Origin: Heliobacterium chlorum
Lineage (GTDB): Bacteria; Bacillota; Desulfitobacteriia; Heliobacteriales; Heliobacteriaceae
Length of the DNA stretch: 64,000 nucleotides
Direction: 5' to 3'
Assembly (NCBI RefSeq): GCF_014502795.1
Contig: NZ_JACVHF010000001.1
Span: 434,001-498,000, forward strand
The position numbers and the translations under genes were made by a program. The notes beneath the pieces were generated by a model. It saw only the letters and a program-made list of their open reading frames with translations, did no database searches and had not been told where the DNA came from. Of this stretch, positions 10,740-20,436 are shown in pieces. Numbering within the stretch: the first letter of the stretch is position 1; each line of letters begins with the position of its first letter.

Positions 10740-11030
10740 ATGTCGGAGAAAAAGGAAAACCGTGTCATCGTGACCGTGCTGGGTCAGGACCGTGTAGGGA
10801 TCATTGCCAGCGTGGCGACCATTATTGCCGATGCCGGAGCCAATATCTTAGATATCAGCCAGACGATCATGCAAGGGGAAATCTTTTCGATGATCATGGT
10901 CATCGATATGGCCGTTGCCACGATCAGCTATGATCAATTGCGGGCGACTTTAGAACAAAAGGGTAATGAACTTGGTGTTCAAATCATGGCTCAACACGAG
11001 GACGTTTTTAAATTCATGCACCGGATTTAA
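10740..11030 (+). CDS. ACT-domain protein, UPF0237 family
   Basis: A 96-residue protein consisting of one ACT domain (VIVTVLGQDRVGIIASVATI, then ANILDISQTIMQGEIFSMIM). ACT domains bind small ligands such as amino acids. UPF0237 proteins are typically encoded next to a PFL-family (UPF0210) gene, as here (28 bp gap), so the two probably act together, but the ligand and process are unknown. AAGGAG at 10723-10728 supports ATG 10740 rather than the upstream GTG at 10728, which overlaps it. Confidence 0.88.
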   Translation: MSEKKENRVIVTVLGQDRVGIIASVATIIADAGANILDISQTIMQGEIFSMIMVIDMAVATISYDQLRATLEQKGNELGVQIMAQHEDVFKFMHRI

Positions 11031-11058
11031 TCGATCCGGGTTGGAGGGATAATCACTC

Positions 11059-12426
11059 ATGCCTCTGTCAATCACAACTCAGGAGATCCTGGAAACGATA
11101 CGGATGGTTCAGATGGAGAATCTCGATATCCGGACCATCACCATGGGCATATCCTTGCGCGACTGCTGCCGGACCGATGCGAAAGCTACGGCTCAAGCTA
11201 TCTACAATAAAGTCACCCGGACTGCCAAAAACCTCGTGCCTGTCGGGGAAGAGATCGAACGGCGCTACGGCATCCCTATCATCAACAAACGGATTTCGGT
11301 AACCCCAATCGCTTTGGTGGCTGAAAGCATGGGCTTAGAGGGATATACCATCGTGGCCCGCGCTTTAGATGAGGCAGCCAAAGAAGTGGGCGTCAACTTT
11401 ATCGGCGGATACTCAGCCCTTGTTCACAAAGGGATGACTCCCGGAGATAAGGCGCTCATCGATTCGCTGCCGGAGGCGTTGAGCACGACGGACCGGGTTT
11501 GTGCTTCTGTCAACGTGGCGACGACCAAAGCAGGTATCAATATGGACGCTGTCGCACTGATGGGACGAGTCGTCAAAGCGGCTGCGGAAGCTTCTGCCGA
11601 CCGGGATGGCTTGGCCTGTGCGAAGCTGGTTGTCTTCTGTAACGTGCCTGAGGACAACCCTTTCATGGCCGGAGCTTTTCATGGCATTGGAGAGCCCGAG
11701 TGTGTCATCAACGTCGGTGTCAGCGGTCCCGGTGTTGTGCTCAATGCTGTCCGCAAGGATCCCCACTGCGATTTTGGGACCTTAGCCTCAGCGATCAAAC
11801 ATACGGCCTTTAAAATCACCCGCATGGGTGAACTCGTTGGCCGAGCTGCCTCAGAGAGTCTCGGCGTTCCCTTCGGCATCGTCGATCTATCCTTAGCGCC
11901 GACGCCGGCCATCGGTGACAGCGTCGCCGACATTCTCGAGGCGATGGGCCTGGAGCGTTGCGGCACCCACGGTACCACAGCAGCCTTGGCTATGTTGAAC
12001 GACGCCGTCAAAAAAGGCGGTGCCATGGCCTCCTCCTATGTTGGCGGCTTATCAGGCGCCTTTATTCCCGTCAGTGAAGATGCCGGCATGATCGCCGCCG
12101 TGGAAGTGGGGGCGCTTACGCTCGATAAGCTGGAAGCGATGACCTGCGTCTGCTCTGTCGGCTTGGACATGATCGCTGTTCCCGGCGACACGCCGGCGGA
12201 AACTCTCTCAGCGATCATCGCTGATGAAGCGGCTATCGGCATGATCAACCGCAAGACCACAGCGGTGCGCGTCATCCCCGTCCCCGGAAAAAAGGTGGGC
12301 GACCATGTCGAGTTCGGCGGTCTCCTCGGCCATGCCCCCGTCATGCCCGTGCATAACTTCAGTTCGTCCGCTTTCATCTCCCGGGGCGGTCGAATCCCCG
12401 CGCCTCTGCAAGCGCTGAACAATTAA
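11059..12426 (+). CDS. PFL family protein, UPF0210 (DUF711)
   Basis: A 455-residue protein of the UPF0210 family, related in fold to the pyruvate formate-lyase/ribonucleotide reductase barrel. Visible family stretches include [22 protein letters not shown] at the start (in part), [14 protein letters not shown], and glycine-rich [16 protein letters not shown] near residue 300. No glycyl-radical motif is evident, so radical catalysis should not be assumed. It forms a two-gene unit with the preceding ACT protein. GGAGG precedes ATG 11059, and a good terminator follows. The biochemical function is unknown. Confidence 0.88.
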   Translation: MPLSITTQEILETIRMVQMENLDIRTITMGISLRDCCRTDAKATAQAIYNKVTRTAKNLVPVGEEIERRYGIPIINKRISVTPIALVAESMGLEGYTIVARALDEAAKEVGVNFIGGYSALVHKGMTPGDKALIDSLPEALSTTDRVCASVNVATTKAGINMDAVALMGRVVKAAAEASADRDGLACAKLVVFCNVPEDNPFMAGAFHGIGEPECVINVGVSGPGVVLNAVRKDPHCDFGTLASAIKHTAFKITRMGELVGRAASESLGVPFGIVDLSLAPTPAIGDSVADILEAMGLERCGTHGTTAALAMLNDAVKKGGAMASSYVGGLSGAFIPVSEDAGMIAAVEVGALTLDKLEAMTCVCSVGLDMIAVPGDTPAETLSAIIADEAAIGMINRKTTAVRVIPVPGKKVGDHVEFGGLLGHAPVMPVHNFSSSAFISRGGRIPAPLQALNN

Positions 12427-12464
12427 GGATTCCTTTTCCATAGACCTTATCGGTGATTATTTTT

Positions 12465-12492
12465 GCCATCTTCCAATAGAAGATGGCTTTTT
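12465..12492 (+). terminator. Rho-independent terminator after the PFL-family gene
   Basis: A perfect 8-bp stem (12465-12472 with 12480-12487), a 7-nt loop, then TTTTT. Confidence 0.88.
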
Positions 12493-12536
12493 ATATTTAT
12501 GGGCAAGTATTAACAGGATTATTGTATTTAAAGGCA

Positions 12537-12718
12537 AAATCTGGGTGTAATGACGGAGTGAGCGTTTTGGGCGGAGTGGCGCCGCGAGCGAAAGTTGCGC
12601 AGCGGAAAACGGCGCCACGGTTTACATGCAGAAAAGCCCAGAGGTTTGGCGCGCCCGCGTAGCAACCGAGCGAACAGCCGCGGAGCCCTTAGTGAGCGGA
12701 GTCATTACACCCCGATTT
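12537..12718 (+). repeat. Interspersed structured repeat, full copy 1 (182 bp)
   Basis: The ends are imperfect terminal inverted repeats: the first 18 bases (12537-12554) match the reverse complement of the last 18 with one mismatch. An inner 9-bp palindromic stem GTGGCGCCG/CGGCGCCAC surrounds the conserved block GAGCGAAAGTTGCG. Homologous copies are at 19046-19229 (same orientation) and 53754-53935 (opposite strand). It lies between the PFL-gene terminator and the DUF5665 gene and encodes no credible protein. The next 15 bases (ACCACGATGTACCATT region) are also shared with copy 2, so the right boundary may be near 12734. The remaining 100 bp to the next gene show nothing recognisable. Confidence 0.85.
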
Positions 12719-12839
12719 ACCACGATGTACCATTCAGTATGGAGCTTCTGTTGCACAGCGGAGATGATCAAATAACTTGGTCGATCACGGATGAAACAAG
12801 AAAAAGTTTACAGATACTATGGTCGGGTAGGTGGGCAAA

Positions 12840-13151
12840 ATGAGCAGTGATCACCGTCGACTCGATCATGCCTTAATCGAACAACTGAATGAACGCATGA
12901 ACTCCCTATCGGAGGATATTGAAAAAATCAAAGTATCCGAATATGTAGAGATGCTCAATAATCCCAAGCGGATGATGTACTTGAATTTTCTAGCCGGTAT
13001 GGCCCGCGGACTAGGCATGACCGTCGGATTTACCATACTTGGTGCCGTGGCCCTTTACATTCTCCGGGAACTGGTGGTACTAAATCTTCCGCTCATCGGC
13101 GGGTTTATCGCTGAGATCGTTCGCATGGTTCAGGTTCAACTGCGAATCTAA
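12840..13151 (+). CDS. DUF5665 domain small membrane protein
   Basis: A 103-residue protein. A charged helix (residues about 5-38, likely coiled coil) leads to the NPKRMMYLNFLAGMARGLG stretch, a long hydrophobic segment (about 58-80), and an amphipathic C-terminal tail. This matches the DUF5665 architecture, a family of unknown function frequent in spore-forming clostridia. An in-frame GTG at 12831 lies within the ribosome site; AGGTGG (12829-12834) suits ATG 12840. It is followed after 18 bp by yteA. Confidence 0.75.
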   Translation: MSSDHRRLDHALIEQLNERMNSLSEDIEKIKVSEYVEMLNNPKRMMYLNFLAGMARGLGMTVGFTILGAVALYILRELVVLNLPLIGGFIAEIVRMVQVQLRI

Positions 13152-13169
13152 AAGAAATGAGGGATGGCT

Positions 13170-13895
13170 GTGACCGAATTGTCTCCTCATGAAGCCGCTT
13201 GGTGGCGTCTGAACGCTATGGAAACAGAGATCCGGGACCAACTCTACCATATGACCCATAACCACCTCGGTGAGTCACTGGACGAATCGATTCAAGAGCT
13301 AAGCGCTTATGACAACCACCCCGCCGACATCGGCTCGGAAGTTTTTGAGCGGGGCAAAGACCTGGGCACCCGTGACCGGCTCAGCCGTGAACTCGATGAG
13401 GTGTTAGAAGCGAAACGCCGCATCAGCGAAGGCAAGTACGGCTTTTGCCAGCTCTGTGGAAACAGCATCTTTCAGGAACGATTGGAAGCGATGCCGACAG
13501 CGTTGCTCTGTATCGATTGCCAGCGACATGAAGAGGAAACTCACCCTGACCGGCATCCACGGCCCATCGAAGAAGATGTTCCTCCCTATCCCTGGGGCGG
13601 TCAGTCTGATCACCTTTTTGTCATCGGCGAACACGGCACCGACCGTGATGAGAACGATCCGATCATGTTCGATGGAGAAGACGCCTGGCAGCAGGTGGCC
13701 CGGTACGGCAGTTCAGACACACCGAGCGATGTGGAGTTTACGCCGGAATATAACCCCGGTATCTATCCCGATCACGGTGAACGCATCGGTGGGACAGAAG
13801 CTATCGAGATGATTCCCGTTGAAAAAGGGGACGACGGAGTCTTCTATCAGGATATGAACGGAGTCGACGACGATGAGGGGCCGAAAAGGCTGTAA
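13170..13895 (+). CDS. yteA: TraR/DksA-type zinc-finger protein, YteA family
   Basis: A 241-residue protein. The N-terminal coiled coil with the DNHPADIGSEVFERGKD segment (about 48-65) and the C4 zinc finger CQLCGNSI...LLCIDC (about residues 95-115) define the YteA/YlyA branch of the DksA/TraR superfamily. The C-terminal acidic half is extended and poorly conserved. In B. subtilis a related gene (ylyA) sits between ileS and lspA and is under sporulation control, matching this position. ATG 13164 is in frame but its GAGGG touches the codon; GTG 13170 has a 6-nt spacing and is preferred. Confidence 0.85.
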   Translation: MTELSPHEAAWWRLNAMETEIRDQLYHMTHNHLGESLDESIQELSAYDNHPADIGSEVFERGKDLGTRDRLSRELDEVLEAKRRISEGKYGFCQLCGNSIFQERLEAMPTALLCIDCQRHEEETHPDRHPRPIEEDVPPYPWGGQSDHLFVIGEHGTDRDENDPIMFDGEDAWQQVARYGSSDTPSDVEFTPEYNPGIYPDHGERIGGTEAIEMIPVEKGDDGVFYQDMNGVDDDEGPKRL

Positions 13896-14055
13896 AGCCA
13901 ACTCTTCGCTTTTATTCAGTCAATTGATCCCCAGCGCTGTCATAGCCTGGTCATTCGACCAAAGCCTAAGGAAATTAACAATAGCTTCATAATATGAAAG
14001 GGGCCCCTTTGAGGCATTCTATGCCTAGACAACGAGGAGGGAGGTGAGAAAGAGG

Positions 14056-14337
14056 ATGCCTAACCGCAGAAGAGCCGCGTTCCCTGGCGCTCAGAGCGCT
14101 CTGGATCGCTTCAAGTATGAAGTTGCTTCTGAAATCGGTCTTGCCAACAAGGTCCAAAGTGCTGGCTGGGAGAATATGACGACTCGCGAAGTTGGCTCCA
14201 TCGGTGGATTTATGACCAAGAAAATGGTCCAATTGGCTGAGCAACAGCTAGCTCAAAGCAACGGTGTTTCTGCTACGCTTGCCCAGTCTGCCGGTCAGGA
14301 TGCCCAACAAGGCGCTCTGCAAGACTCCGGCCGATAA
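14056..14337 (+). CDS. Alpha/beta-type small acid-soluble spore protein
   Basis: A 93-residue SASP. Family motifs are present: LDRFKYEVASEIGLAN near residue 16 and WENMTTREVGSIGGFMTKKM near residue 45. These proteins coat spore DNA and protect it from UV and heat. Gpr cleaves them within the EIGL-type site at germination, and gpr is in this window. The Gln/Ala-rich tail (about residues 65-93) is longer than in most SASPs. GAGGTGAG at 14041-14048 supports ATG 14056. CATAATA at 13988-13994 resembles a sigma-G -10, with no clear -35. Confidence 0.92.
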   Translation: MPNRRRAAFPGAQSALDRFKYEVASEIGLANKVQSAGWENMTTREVGSIGGFMTKKMVQLAEQQLAQSNGVSATLAQSAGQDAQQGALQDSGR

Positions 14338-14347
14338 GGGTTACCAT

Positions 14348-14376
14348 AGGGTCAGCCTTCGGGCTGACCCTTATTG
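14348..14376 (+). terminator. Terminator after the SASP gene
   Basis: A perfect 10-bp stem (14348-14357 with 14362-14371) with a TTCG tetraloop. The following TTATTGTT is only moderately U-rich. Confidence 0.75.
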
Positions 14377-14406
14377 TTGCGTCCAGATAAGCCGTTATGC
14401 TAAAAT
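14377..14406 (+). promoter_or_regulatory. Possible promoter for lspA-rluD
   Basis: TTGCGT (14377-14382), an 18-bp spacer, and TAAAAT (14401-14406) preceded by TGC, an extended -10 arrangement. The match is moderate. Confidence 0.4.
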
Positions 14407-14440
14407 TAGGCAGACCGCTAAGATGGAAGGGGTCTGAACA

Positions 14441-14959
14441 ATGAAATCGAATCCTAAATGGAAGGTCAGTGACCGAGTTTTCTGGCTGATTCTGTTGGGC
14501 GCCATGGTTGTCGACCAATGGACGAAATACATTGTCCAAAGTAAAATGGCTGAGTACGAATCGATTCCCATCATACCGAACATATTTCACTTGACCTATA
14601 TTCTCAATCCTGGCGCCGCTTTCGGAATGATGGCCAATAAGACCATCTTTTTCGTGGCGGTCACGATCATCGTCATCGCTGCGATCCTTTACTTTTACCG
14701 AACCGTACCACCGGAACAGTTTTTATTTCGCCTTGGATTAGCCTTACAAGCCGGTGGAGCCGTCGGAAACTTGATTGACAGGCTTCGAACTGGACTCGTA
14801 GTGGACTTTTTTGACTTCCGTGTTTTTCCCGTCTTTAACATGGCCGATACGGCGATTACGATCGGTGTAACTTTGATTTTAATCAGTCTCGTCATCACGC
14901 CAGAGACGAAAGATAAAAAACTTGCGCAGCAGGAAACGGTGGGATCTGGTGAATCATAA
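14441..14959 (+). CDS. lspA: Lipoprotein signal peptidase (signal peptidase II)
   Basis: A 172-residue membrane aspartyl protease that removes signal peptides from lipid-modified prolipoproteins. It has four hydrophobic segments. The two catalytic Asp residues are in GNLIDRL (about residue 110) and FNMADTAI (about residue 131), and the N-terminal DQWTKY motif is present. The sequence order ILNPGAAFGM near 60 is also typical. It overlaps the start of rluD, an arrangement conserved in Bacillota (lspA-ylyB-pyrR). Confidence 0.95.
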   Translation: MKSNPKWKVSDRVFWLILLGAMVVDQWTKYIVQSKMAEYESIPIIPNIFHLTYILNPGAAFGMMANKTIFFVAVTIIVIAAILYFYRTVPPEQFLFRLGLALQAGGAVGNLIDRLRTGLVVDFFDFRVFPVFNMADTAITIGVTLILISLVITPETKDKKLAQQETVGSGES

Positions 14960-15905
14960 TGCGAAAAATGTAGAGACAGATGAAGATTTTCCGATGGTTT
15001 TTTCAACTCTTCCTGAAGAGGTAGACAGCCGTCTAGATGTCTGGTTGGTAAACCGGGAACTCGTTCCGTCGAGAACTCATGGTCAAAACTGGATCAAAGA
15101 GGGTCTTGTCAAAGTGGAAGGGACGACCGTAAAAGCCAACTATAGACTTCGACCGGGAGACCGGATAGAAGTGGTTCCTCCAGAACCGGTCATCACCGAA
15201 ATCGTTCCGGAGAACCTACCGATAGACATCGTCTATCAAGATGCTCATGTGGCCGTGATCAACAAACCAGCTGGCCTGGTCGTTCATCCGGCCGAGGGCC
15301 ATGCTTCAGGAACCCTGGTCAACGCCTTGCTCTATCACATCAAGGATTTGTCGGGAATCAATGGTGAACTGCGACCCGGTATTGTTCACCGAATTGATAA
15401 AGACACTTCGGGGCTCCTCGTGGTAGCCAAGCATGACGAGGCCCATATACACTTGGCCGAACAAGTGAAAGACCACTTCGTTCGCCGGGAGTATCTGGCG
15501 ATCGTCCATGGGATTATCGGTGCTGAGACCGGTCGAATTGATGCTCCCATCGGCAGAGATCCGAAGGACCGCCAGAAGATGGCCGTGGTCCCCAACGGGA
15601 AACCTTCCGTAACTCACTTTCGTGTCTTGGAGCGCTTTCCGGAAATTGGTTTTACCTTAGTGCGCTGCAAACTGGAAACAGGCCGCACCCACCAGATTCG
15701 TGTGCATATGGCTTACATTGACCACCCTGTAGCAGGAGATCCGAAGTACGGCCCAAGAAAAGCGGCCTTCGGTCTGGAAGGACAGGCATTACATGCCCAA
15801 CGACTTGATTTTACCCATCCTCAAGACGGCCAGAAGATGACTTTTCAGGCCGATCCGCCTAAGACGTTTCAAAAGGTCCTTGAGACATTGAGATCAAACA
15901 AATGA
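14949..15905 (+). CDS. rluD: RluA-family 23S rRNA pseudouridine synthase (RluD-like)
   Basis: A protein of about 318 residues: an N-terminal S4 domain (about 20-80) and a pseudouridine synthase domain with the catalytic Asp in HRIDKDTSGLL and the GRTHQIRVH motif. It isomerises uridines in large rRNA, probably helix 69 by analogy with RluD (inference); the B. subtilis equivalent is YlyB. The start is uncertain: GTG 14949, preceded by GGTGGGA and overlapping the lspA stop, is preferred over TTG 14922 and ATG 14994. Confidence 0.92.
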   Translation: MNHNAKNVETDEDFPMVFSTLPEEVDSRLDVWLVNRELVPSRTHGQNWIKEGLVKVEGTTVKANYRLRPGDRIEVVPPEPVITEIVPENLPIDIVYQDAHVAVINKPAGLVVHPAEGHASGTLVNALLYHIKDLSGINGELRPGIVHRIDKDTSGLLVVAKHDEAHIHLAEQVKDHFVRREYLAIVHGIIGAETGRIDAPIGRDPKDRQKMAVVPNGKPSVTHFRVLERFPEIGFTLVRCKLETGRTHQIRVHMAYIDHPVAGDPKYGPRKAAFGLEGQALHAQRLDFTHPQDGQKMTFQADPPKTFQKVLETLRSNK

Positions 15906-15935
15906 TTGACATGCGTCGACGATATGCGGTACAAT
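15906..15935 (+). promoter_or_regulatory. Sigma-A promoter of the pyr operon
   Basis: TTGACA at 15906-15911 overlaps the rluD stop region; an 18-bp spacer and TACAAT at 15930-15935 follow. It drives the attenuator leader and pyrR. Confidence 0.8.
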
Positions 15936-15940
15936 ATCTT

Positions 15941-16689
<749 letters not shown>

Positions 16690-16698
16690 TGCGCCGGG

Positions 16699-16728
16699 CC
16701 TCCCGGGATTTTCCCCGGAGGTTTTTTT
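16699..16728 (+). terminator. Terminator-like hairpin between pyrR and pyrB
   Basis: A CCTCCCGGG/CCCCGGAGG stem (16699-16707 with 16713-16721, one mismatch) is followed by seven Ts. I see no PyrR-binding loop beside it, so it may simply lower expression of pyrB and later genes relative to pyrR. Confidence 0.75.
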
Positions 16729-16768
16729 ATGACATCCGTCGGCATAGGAAAAAGGAGGATACACGCAG

Positions 16769-17704
16769 ATGAGTTGGCGCCACAAAGATTTGCTGGGATT
16801 GCGGGGCCTGGAAAAGAAGGATATCGAACTGATTCTCGATACAGCCGCACCCATGAAAGATATCATCGGTCGAGACATAAAAAAGGTTCCTACGATGCGC
16901 GGAAAATCGGTGGTATGTCTTTTTTACGAAGCGTCGACAAGAACCAGAACCTCCTTTGAACTGGCTGGAAAGTACATGAGTGCCGATACGGTCAATATTG
17001 CCGCCTCTAGCTCCTCTGTCGTCAAAGGGGAGTCGCTCATCGACACCGGCAAGACGATTGACGCTATGGGGACAGACATTATCATCATTCGCCATGGTGC
17101 GTCCGGGGCTCCCCACCTGCTCGCCAAACATGTAAAGGCCCGTGTCGTCAACGCTGGCGACGGTGCCCATGAACACCCGACGCAAGCCTTGTTGGACATG
17201 TTCACCATCCGGGAACGAAAAGGGACCCTGCAGGGATTGACCGTGACCATCTTAGGCGATATCTTTCATTCTCGCGTAGCCCGTTCGAACATCTGGGGGC
17301 TGCGGACCATGGGCGCCGACGTCCGTGTCTGCGGACCTTCCACACTGCTCCCTCCTGATATCGCTGAGCTTGGCGTCAAAGCCTATACCCGAATCGATGA
17401 AGCTTTGGAAGGTGCCGATGTGGTCAACGTACTAAGGCTTCAGCTAGAACGGCAACAGAAAGGTCTCTTCCCAACGATCCGTGAGTATGCACGTACCTTC
17501 GGCTTGAATCAGGAACGGTTAAAACGGTGCAAAGAGGACGTACTGGTGCTGCACCCCGGTCCGATGAACCGCGGTGTGGAAATCGCCGATGATGTGGCTG
17601 ATGCCGACTTCGCCGCCATCGAAGAACAGGTGACGAACGGTGTCGCTGTGCGAATGGCTATTTTGTATTTGATGGGAGGGACGAGCAGTGGAATTGCTCA
17701 TTAA
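16769..17704 (+). CDS. pyrB: Aspartate carbamoyltransferase catalytic subunit
   Basis: A 311-residue enzyme that condenses carbamoyl phosphate with aspartate, the first committed pyrimidine step. The carbamoyl-phosphate loop STRTRTSFE is near residue 53 and the HPTQAL motif is near residue 134. [11 protein letters not shown] lies near 258. There is no pyrI regulatory subunit next to it, as expected in Bacillota, where PyrR does the regulation. AAGGAGG precedes ATG 16769. The 3' end overlaps pyrC by 17 bp. Confidence 0.96.
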   Translation: MSWRHKDLLGLRGLEKKDIELILDTAAPMKDIIGRDIKKVPTMRGKSVVCLFYEASTRTRTSFELAGKYMSADTVNIAASSSSVVKGESLIDTGKTIDAMGTDIIIIRHGASGAPHLLAKHVKARVVNAGDGAHEHPTQALLDMFTIRERKGTLQGLTVTILGDIFHSRVARSNIWGLRTMGADVRVCGPSTLLPPDIAELGVKAYTRIDEALEGADVVNVLRLQLERQQKGLFPTIREYARTFGLNQERLKRCKEDVLVLHPGPMNRGVEIADDVADADFAAIEEQVTNGVAVRMAILYLMGGTSSGIAH

Positions 17705-18989
17705 AGGCGGCCGTGTCGTCGACCCGGCGAACGGAGTCGACCAGATCGCCGATATATATATCGAGAATGGGGTCATCAAAGCGGTAGGTAACTCCTCCGG
17801 CGTGTCAGCTTCCGAACAAGTCCAAGTGATTGATGCGACAGGAAAGCTGGTCATCCCTGGCTTGATTGATATCCACTGCCACCTTCGGGAACCTGGGGGC
17901 GAGGCGAAGGAAACCATTGTCTCGGGAACTCGTGCGGCTGCTCGAGGCGGATTCACTGCGGTCTGCGCCATGCCCAACACAAGTCCTGTTTGCGACTCTC
18001 AAACCGGTATCGAGTTTTTGAAAGCTCGTGCCCAAGCCACCGGGGCTGTCCGGGTCTATCCCATCGGTGCGATTACAAAAGGATCTTCCGGTCAGGAACT
18101 GGCTGAAATGGCCGATATGGCTGCCTGTGGTGCTGTCGCTTTCTCTGACGATGGCAAACCAGTGCCTCGTTCCGATATCATGCGTCTCGCCATGAGCTAC
18201 GCCCAGATGGTCGGCAAGGTCATCATCAGCCACTGTGAAGACCCAGAATTGGCTAAGGACGGCGCCATGCATGAAGGCTACTGGTCCACTGTGCTCGGCT
18301 TGCGGGGAATTCCCTCAGCAGCGGAAGAAATCATGGTGGCTCGTGAAATCTTGCTGGCCGAGAGCGTCGGTGCCCCCGTCCATATCGCCCACGTCTCTAC
18401 AGCCGGTTCGGTAGAACTGATCCGTCAAGCTCGCCAGCGCGGTGTCGACGTAACCGGGGAAGTTTGCCCCCACCATCTCGCTTTGACCGATGCTGCGGTA
18501 GAAGGCTACGATACATCGACGAAGGTCAATCCGCCCCTCCGTGCGGACAAAGACCGGGAAGCATTGAAACAAGGTTTAAAAGAGGGCGTGCTGACCATCT
18601 TGGCGACGGATCATGCGCCCCATACGGCCGAAGAAAAGGCCCGCGAATATAATTACGCTCCCTTCGGAATTTCCGGACTAGAGACAGCCTGGCCCCTTTA
18701 CTGGAAAGAGCTCATTGAAACAGGCTGCCTGACGGTGAATGAGATGGTCGCCATGCTTACAGTCAATCCGGCTCGCCGGTTGGGACTTGATGGCGGCACC
18801 TTGACCGTCGGCTCTCCTGCTGATGTCACTATCATCGATACGGAACGGGAAGAGACAGTCACTTTAGAAGGCTGGCAATCGAAAGGGCGCAACACTCCTT
18901 ATGTGGGATGGACACTGCGCTCCTGGCCGGTGGCGACGATCGTGGGCGGCCAGGTGGTTATGACGAACCGTCAGTTAGTACAAGGCTAG
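17688..18989 (+). CDS. pyrC: Dihydroorotase
   Basis: A 433-residue amidohydrolase that closes carbamoyl aspartate to dihydroorotate. Zinc ligands are visible in [10 protein letters not shown] (near residue 60) and in SHCEDP and HVSTAG further on; [12 protein letters not shown] holds the catalytic Asp near residue 305. It is of the class I (PyrC/PyrX-like, longer) type found in Bacillota. The GTG start lies inside the end of pyrB after GGGAGGG, so translation is coupled. Repeat copy 2 follows its stop codon. Confidence 0.95.
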   Translation: MELLIKGGRVVDPANGVDQIADIYIENGVIKAVGNSSGVSASEQVQVIDATGKLVIPGLIDIHCHLREPGGEAKETIVSGTRAAARGGFTAVCAMPNTSPVCDSQTGIEFLKARAQATGAVRVYPIGAITKGSSGQELAEMADMAACGAVAFSDDGKPVPRSDIMRLAMSYAQMVGKVIISHCEDPELAKDGAMHEGYWSTVLGLRGIPSAAEEIMVAREILLAESVGAPVHIAHVSTAGSVELIRQARQRGVDVTGEVCPHHLALTDAAVEGYDTSTKVNPPLRADKDREALKQGLKEGVLTILATDHAPHTAEEKAREYNYAPFGISGLETAWPLYWKELIETGCLTVNEMVAMLTVNPARRLGLDGGTLTVGSPADVTIIDTEREETVTLEGWQSKGRNTPYVGWTLRSWPVATIVGGQVVMTNRQLVQG

Positions 18990-19045
18990 ACGAACCCTTT
19001 ATTACCTTATATAGAAATATTTCAAGATAATTGTACATGATGGAG

Positions 19046-19229
19046 AAATCTGGGGTGTAATGACGGAGTGAGCGTTTTGGGCGTAAGGTTGTCGTGAGCG
19101 AAAGTTGCGAAGCGGAAAAGTGCGTCACGGTTAACATGCAGAAAAACCCAGAGGTTTGGCGCACCGGCGGAGCAACCGAGCGAACAGCCGTGAAGCCCTT
19201 AGCGAACGGAGTAATTCCGCCCCAGATTT
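19046..19229 (+). repeat. Interspersed structured repeat, full copy 2 (184 bp), between pyrC and carA
   Basis: Same orientation as copy 1. The terminal inverted repeats are extended here: the left flank from about 19033 (TGTACATGATGG) mirrors the right flank to about 19243 (ACCATAATGCACC), so the inverted ends may reach about 35-38 bp. Conserved blocks GAGCGTTTTGGGCG, GAGCGAAAGTTGCG and AGAGGTTTGGCGC are present. The inner stem is CGTGA/TCACG in a slightly different register. No T-run terminator is visible, so transcription may pass through to carA. The 112 bp from 19230 to carA contain only a short GGGCC-GCT-GGCCC hairpin (19298-19310) and no clear promoter. Confidence 0.85.
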
Positions 19230-19341
19230 ACCATAATGCACCATTGACTGACAGATCTATTGTACAAATACAGATAAAGAATGAACAGCTATCACAGGGC
19301 CGCTGGCCCATTCACGTATAAATATAGGGAGGTTATCCATA

Positions 19342-20436
19342 GTGAAAGGGTACTTGGTCCTGGAAGACGGTTCCGTGTGGGAAGGCCAAGCTTTCGGTGC
19401 CGTTGGGGAGCGAACAGGAGAAGTTGTTTTTAATACGGGGATGACTGGTTATCAGGAACTGCTGACCGATCCCTCTTATTGCGGGCAAATCGTCGTGATG
19501 ACCTATCCGCTCATCGGCAACTACGGCGTAAACCCTGAAGATTTTGAATCACGGCGGCCTTTTCTCCGTGGATTTATCGTCCGGGAGTGGGCCGAAGAGC
19601 CTTCCAACTGGCGTTGTGAAGAGACGGTCGATGCCTATCTGAAACGGACCGGTGTCATCGGCCTTTCCGGTGTAGATACCCGTGCCTTGACCCGCCGGCT
19701 GCGCAACCATGGAACGATGCGGGGCATCATCGGTTGCGGCGAAGTGGTCGATTTGGAAGCCCTGAAAGCGCAAGCCCAGCAGGCTCCTCATATCTCCGGG
19801 CAGCCCCTCGTCGACGAAGTGACGACAGACAAAACCTTCACCATGGATAATGACGGCCTGAATGTGGTGCTCATGGACTTCGGTGCTAAAGAAAATATCG
19901 CCCGGTCCCTCCATCAACGGGGATGCCGGGTCACCGTCGTGCCGGCTCGTACATCGGCTGAAGAAGTGCTCGCCATGAATCCCGATGGGATTATGCTGTC
20001 TAACGGCCCTGGGGACCCACTGGATGTACCTTACGCTGCGGCGACCGTCCAGAAACTGCTCGGTGTCAAACCGGTCTTCGGCATCTGCCTGGGCCATCAG
20101 ATTATGGCGCGAGCCATCGGTTGTAAAACCTTCAAATTGCCCTTCGGCCACCGCGGCTCAAACCATCCCGTCAAAGAGTTGAGCACGGGCCGCGTCTATA
20201 TCACCAGCCAAAACCATGGTTTTGTCGTCGACGGGGACCAGATTCCCGAAGGTGTTACCGTGTCCCATATCAATCTGAACGACGGTTCTGTCGAAGGGCT
20301 CTCCTTCCAGAACATTCCCGCCTTCTCCGTACAGTATCACCCGGAAGCCAGCCCTGGACCGGATGATTCGGGATATCTCTTCGACCGCTTTGTAGAAATG
20401 ATGAAACAATATGAAGGGGGGGCTTCGAATGCCTAA
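19342..20436 (+). CDS. carA: Carbamoyl-phosphate synthase small subunit (glutaminase)
   Basis: A 364-residue subunit that releases ammonia from glutamine for CarB. The N-terminal CPSase domain ([16 protein letters not shown]) precedes a class I glutamine amidotransferase domain with the nucleophile Cys in [11 protein letters not shown] (about residue 250) and the His/Glu pair in YHPEASPGP (about residue 333). The GTG at 19342 follows GGGAGG. It overlaps carB by 8 bp, so the subunits are coupled. Its location in the pyr cluster indicates a pyrimidine rather than arginine assignment, though it may serve both. Confidence 0.96.
   Translation: MKGYLVLEDGSVWEGQAFGAVGERTGEVVFNTGMTGYQELLTDPSYCGQIVVMTYPLIGNYGVNPEDFESRRPFLRGFIVREWAEEPSNWRCEETVDAYLKRTGVIGLSGVDTRALTRRLRNHGTMRGIIGCGEVVDLEALKAQAQQAPHISGQPLVDEVTTDKTFTMDNDGLNVVLMDFGAKENIARSLHQRGCRVTVVPARTSAEEVLAMNPDGIMLSNGPGDPLDVPYAAATVQKLLGVKPVFGICLGHQIMARAIGCKTFKLPFGHRGSNHPVKELSTGRVYITSQNHGFVVDGDQIPEGVTVSHINLNDGSVEGLSFQNIPAFSVQYHPEASPGPDDSGYLFDRFVEMMKQYEGGASNA

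Noticed and set aside
12595-12843. Open frames inside the repeats with a shared peptide (HAEKPRGLA and following residues)
   Set aside because: The likeness follows from DNA conservation. In copy 2 a TAA stands directly before the shared stretch, and no copy has a ribosome site or a consistent start.
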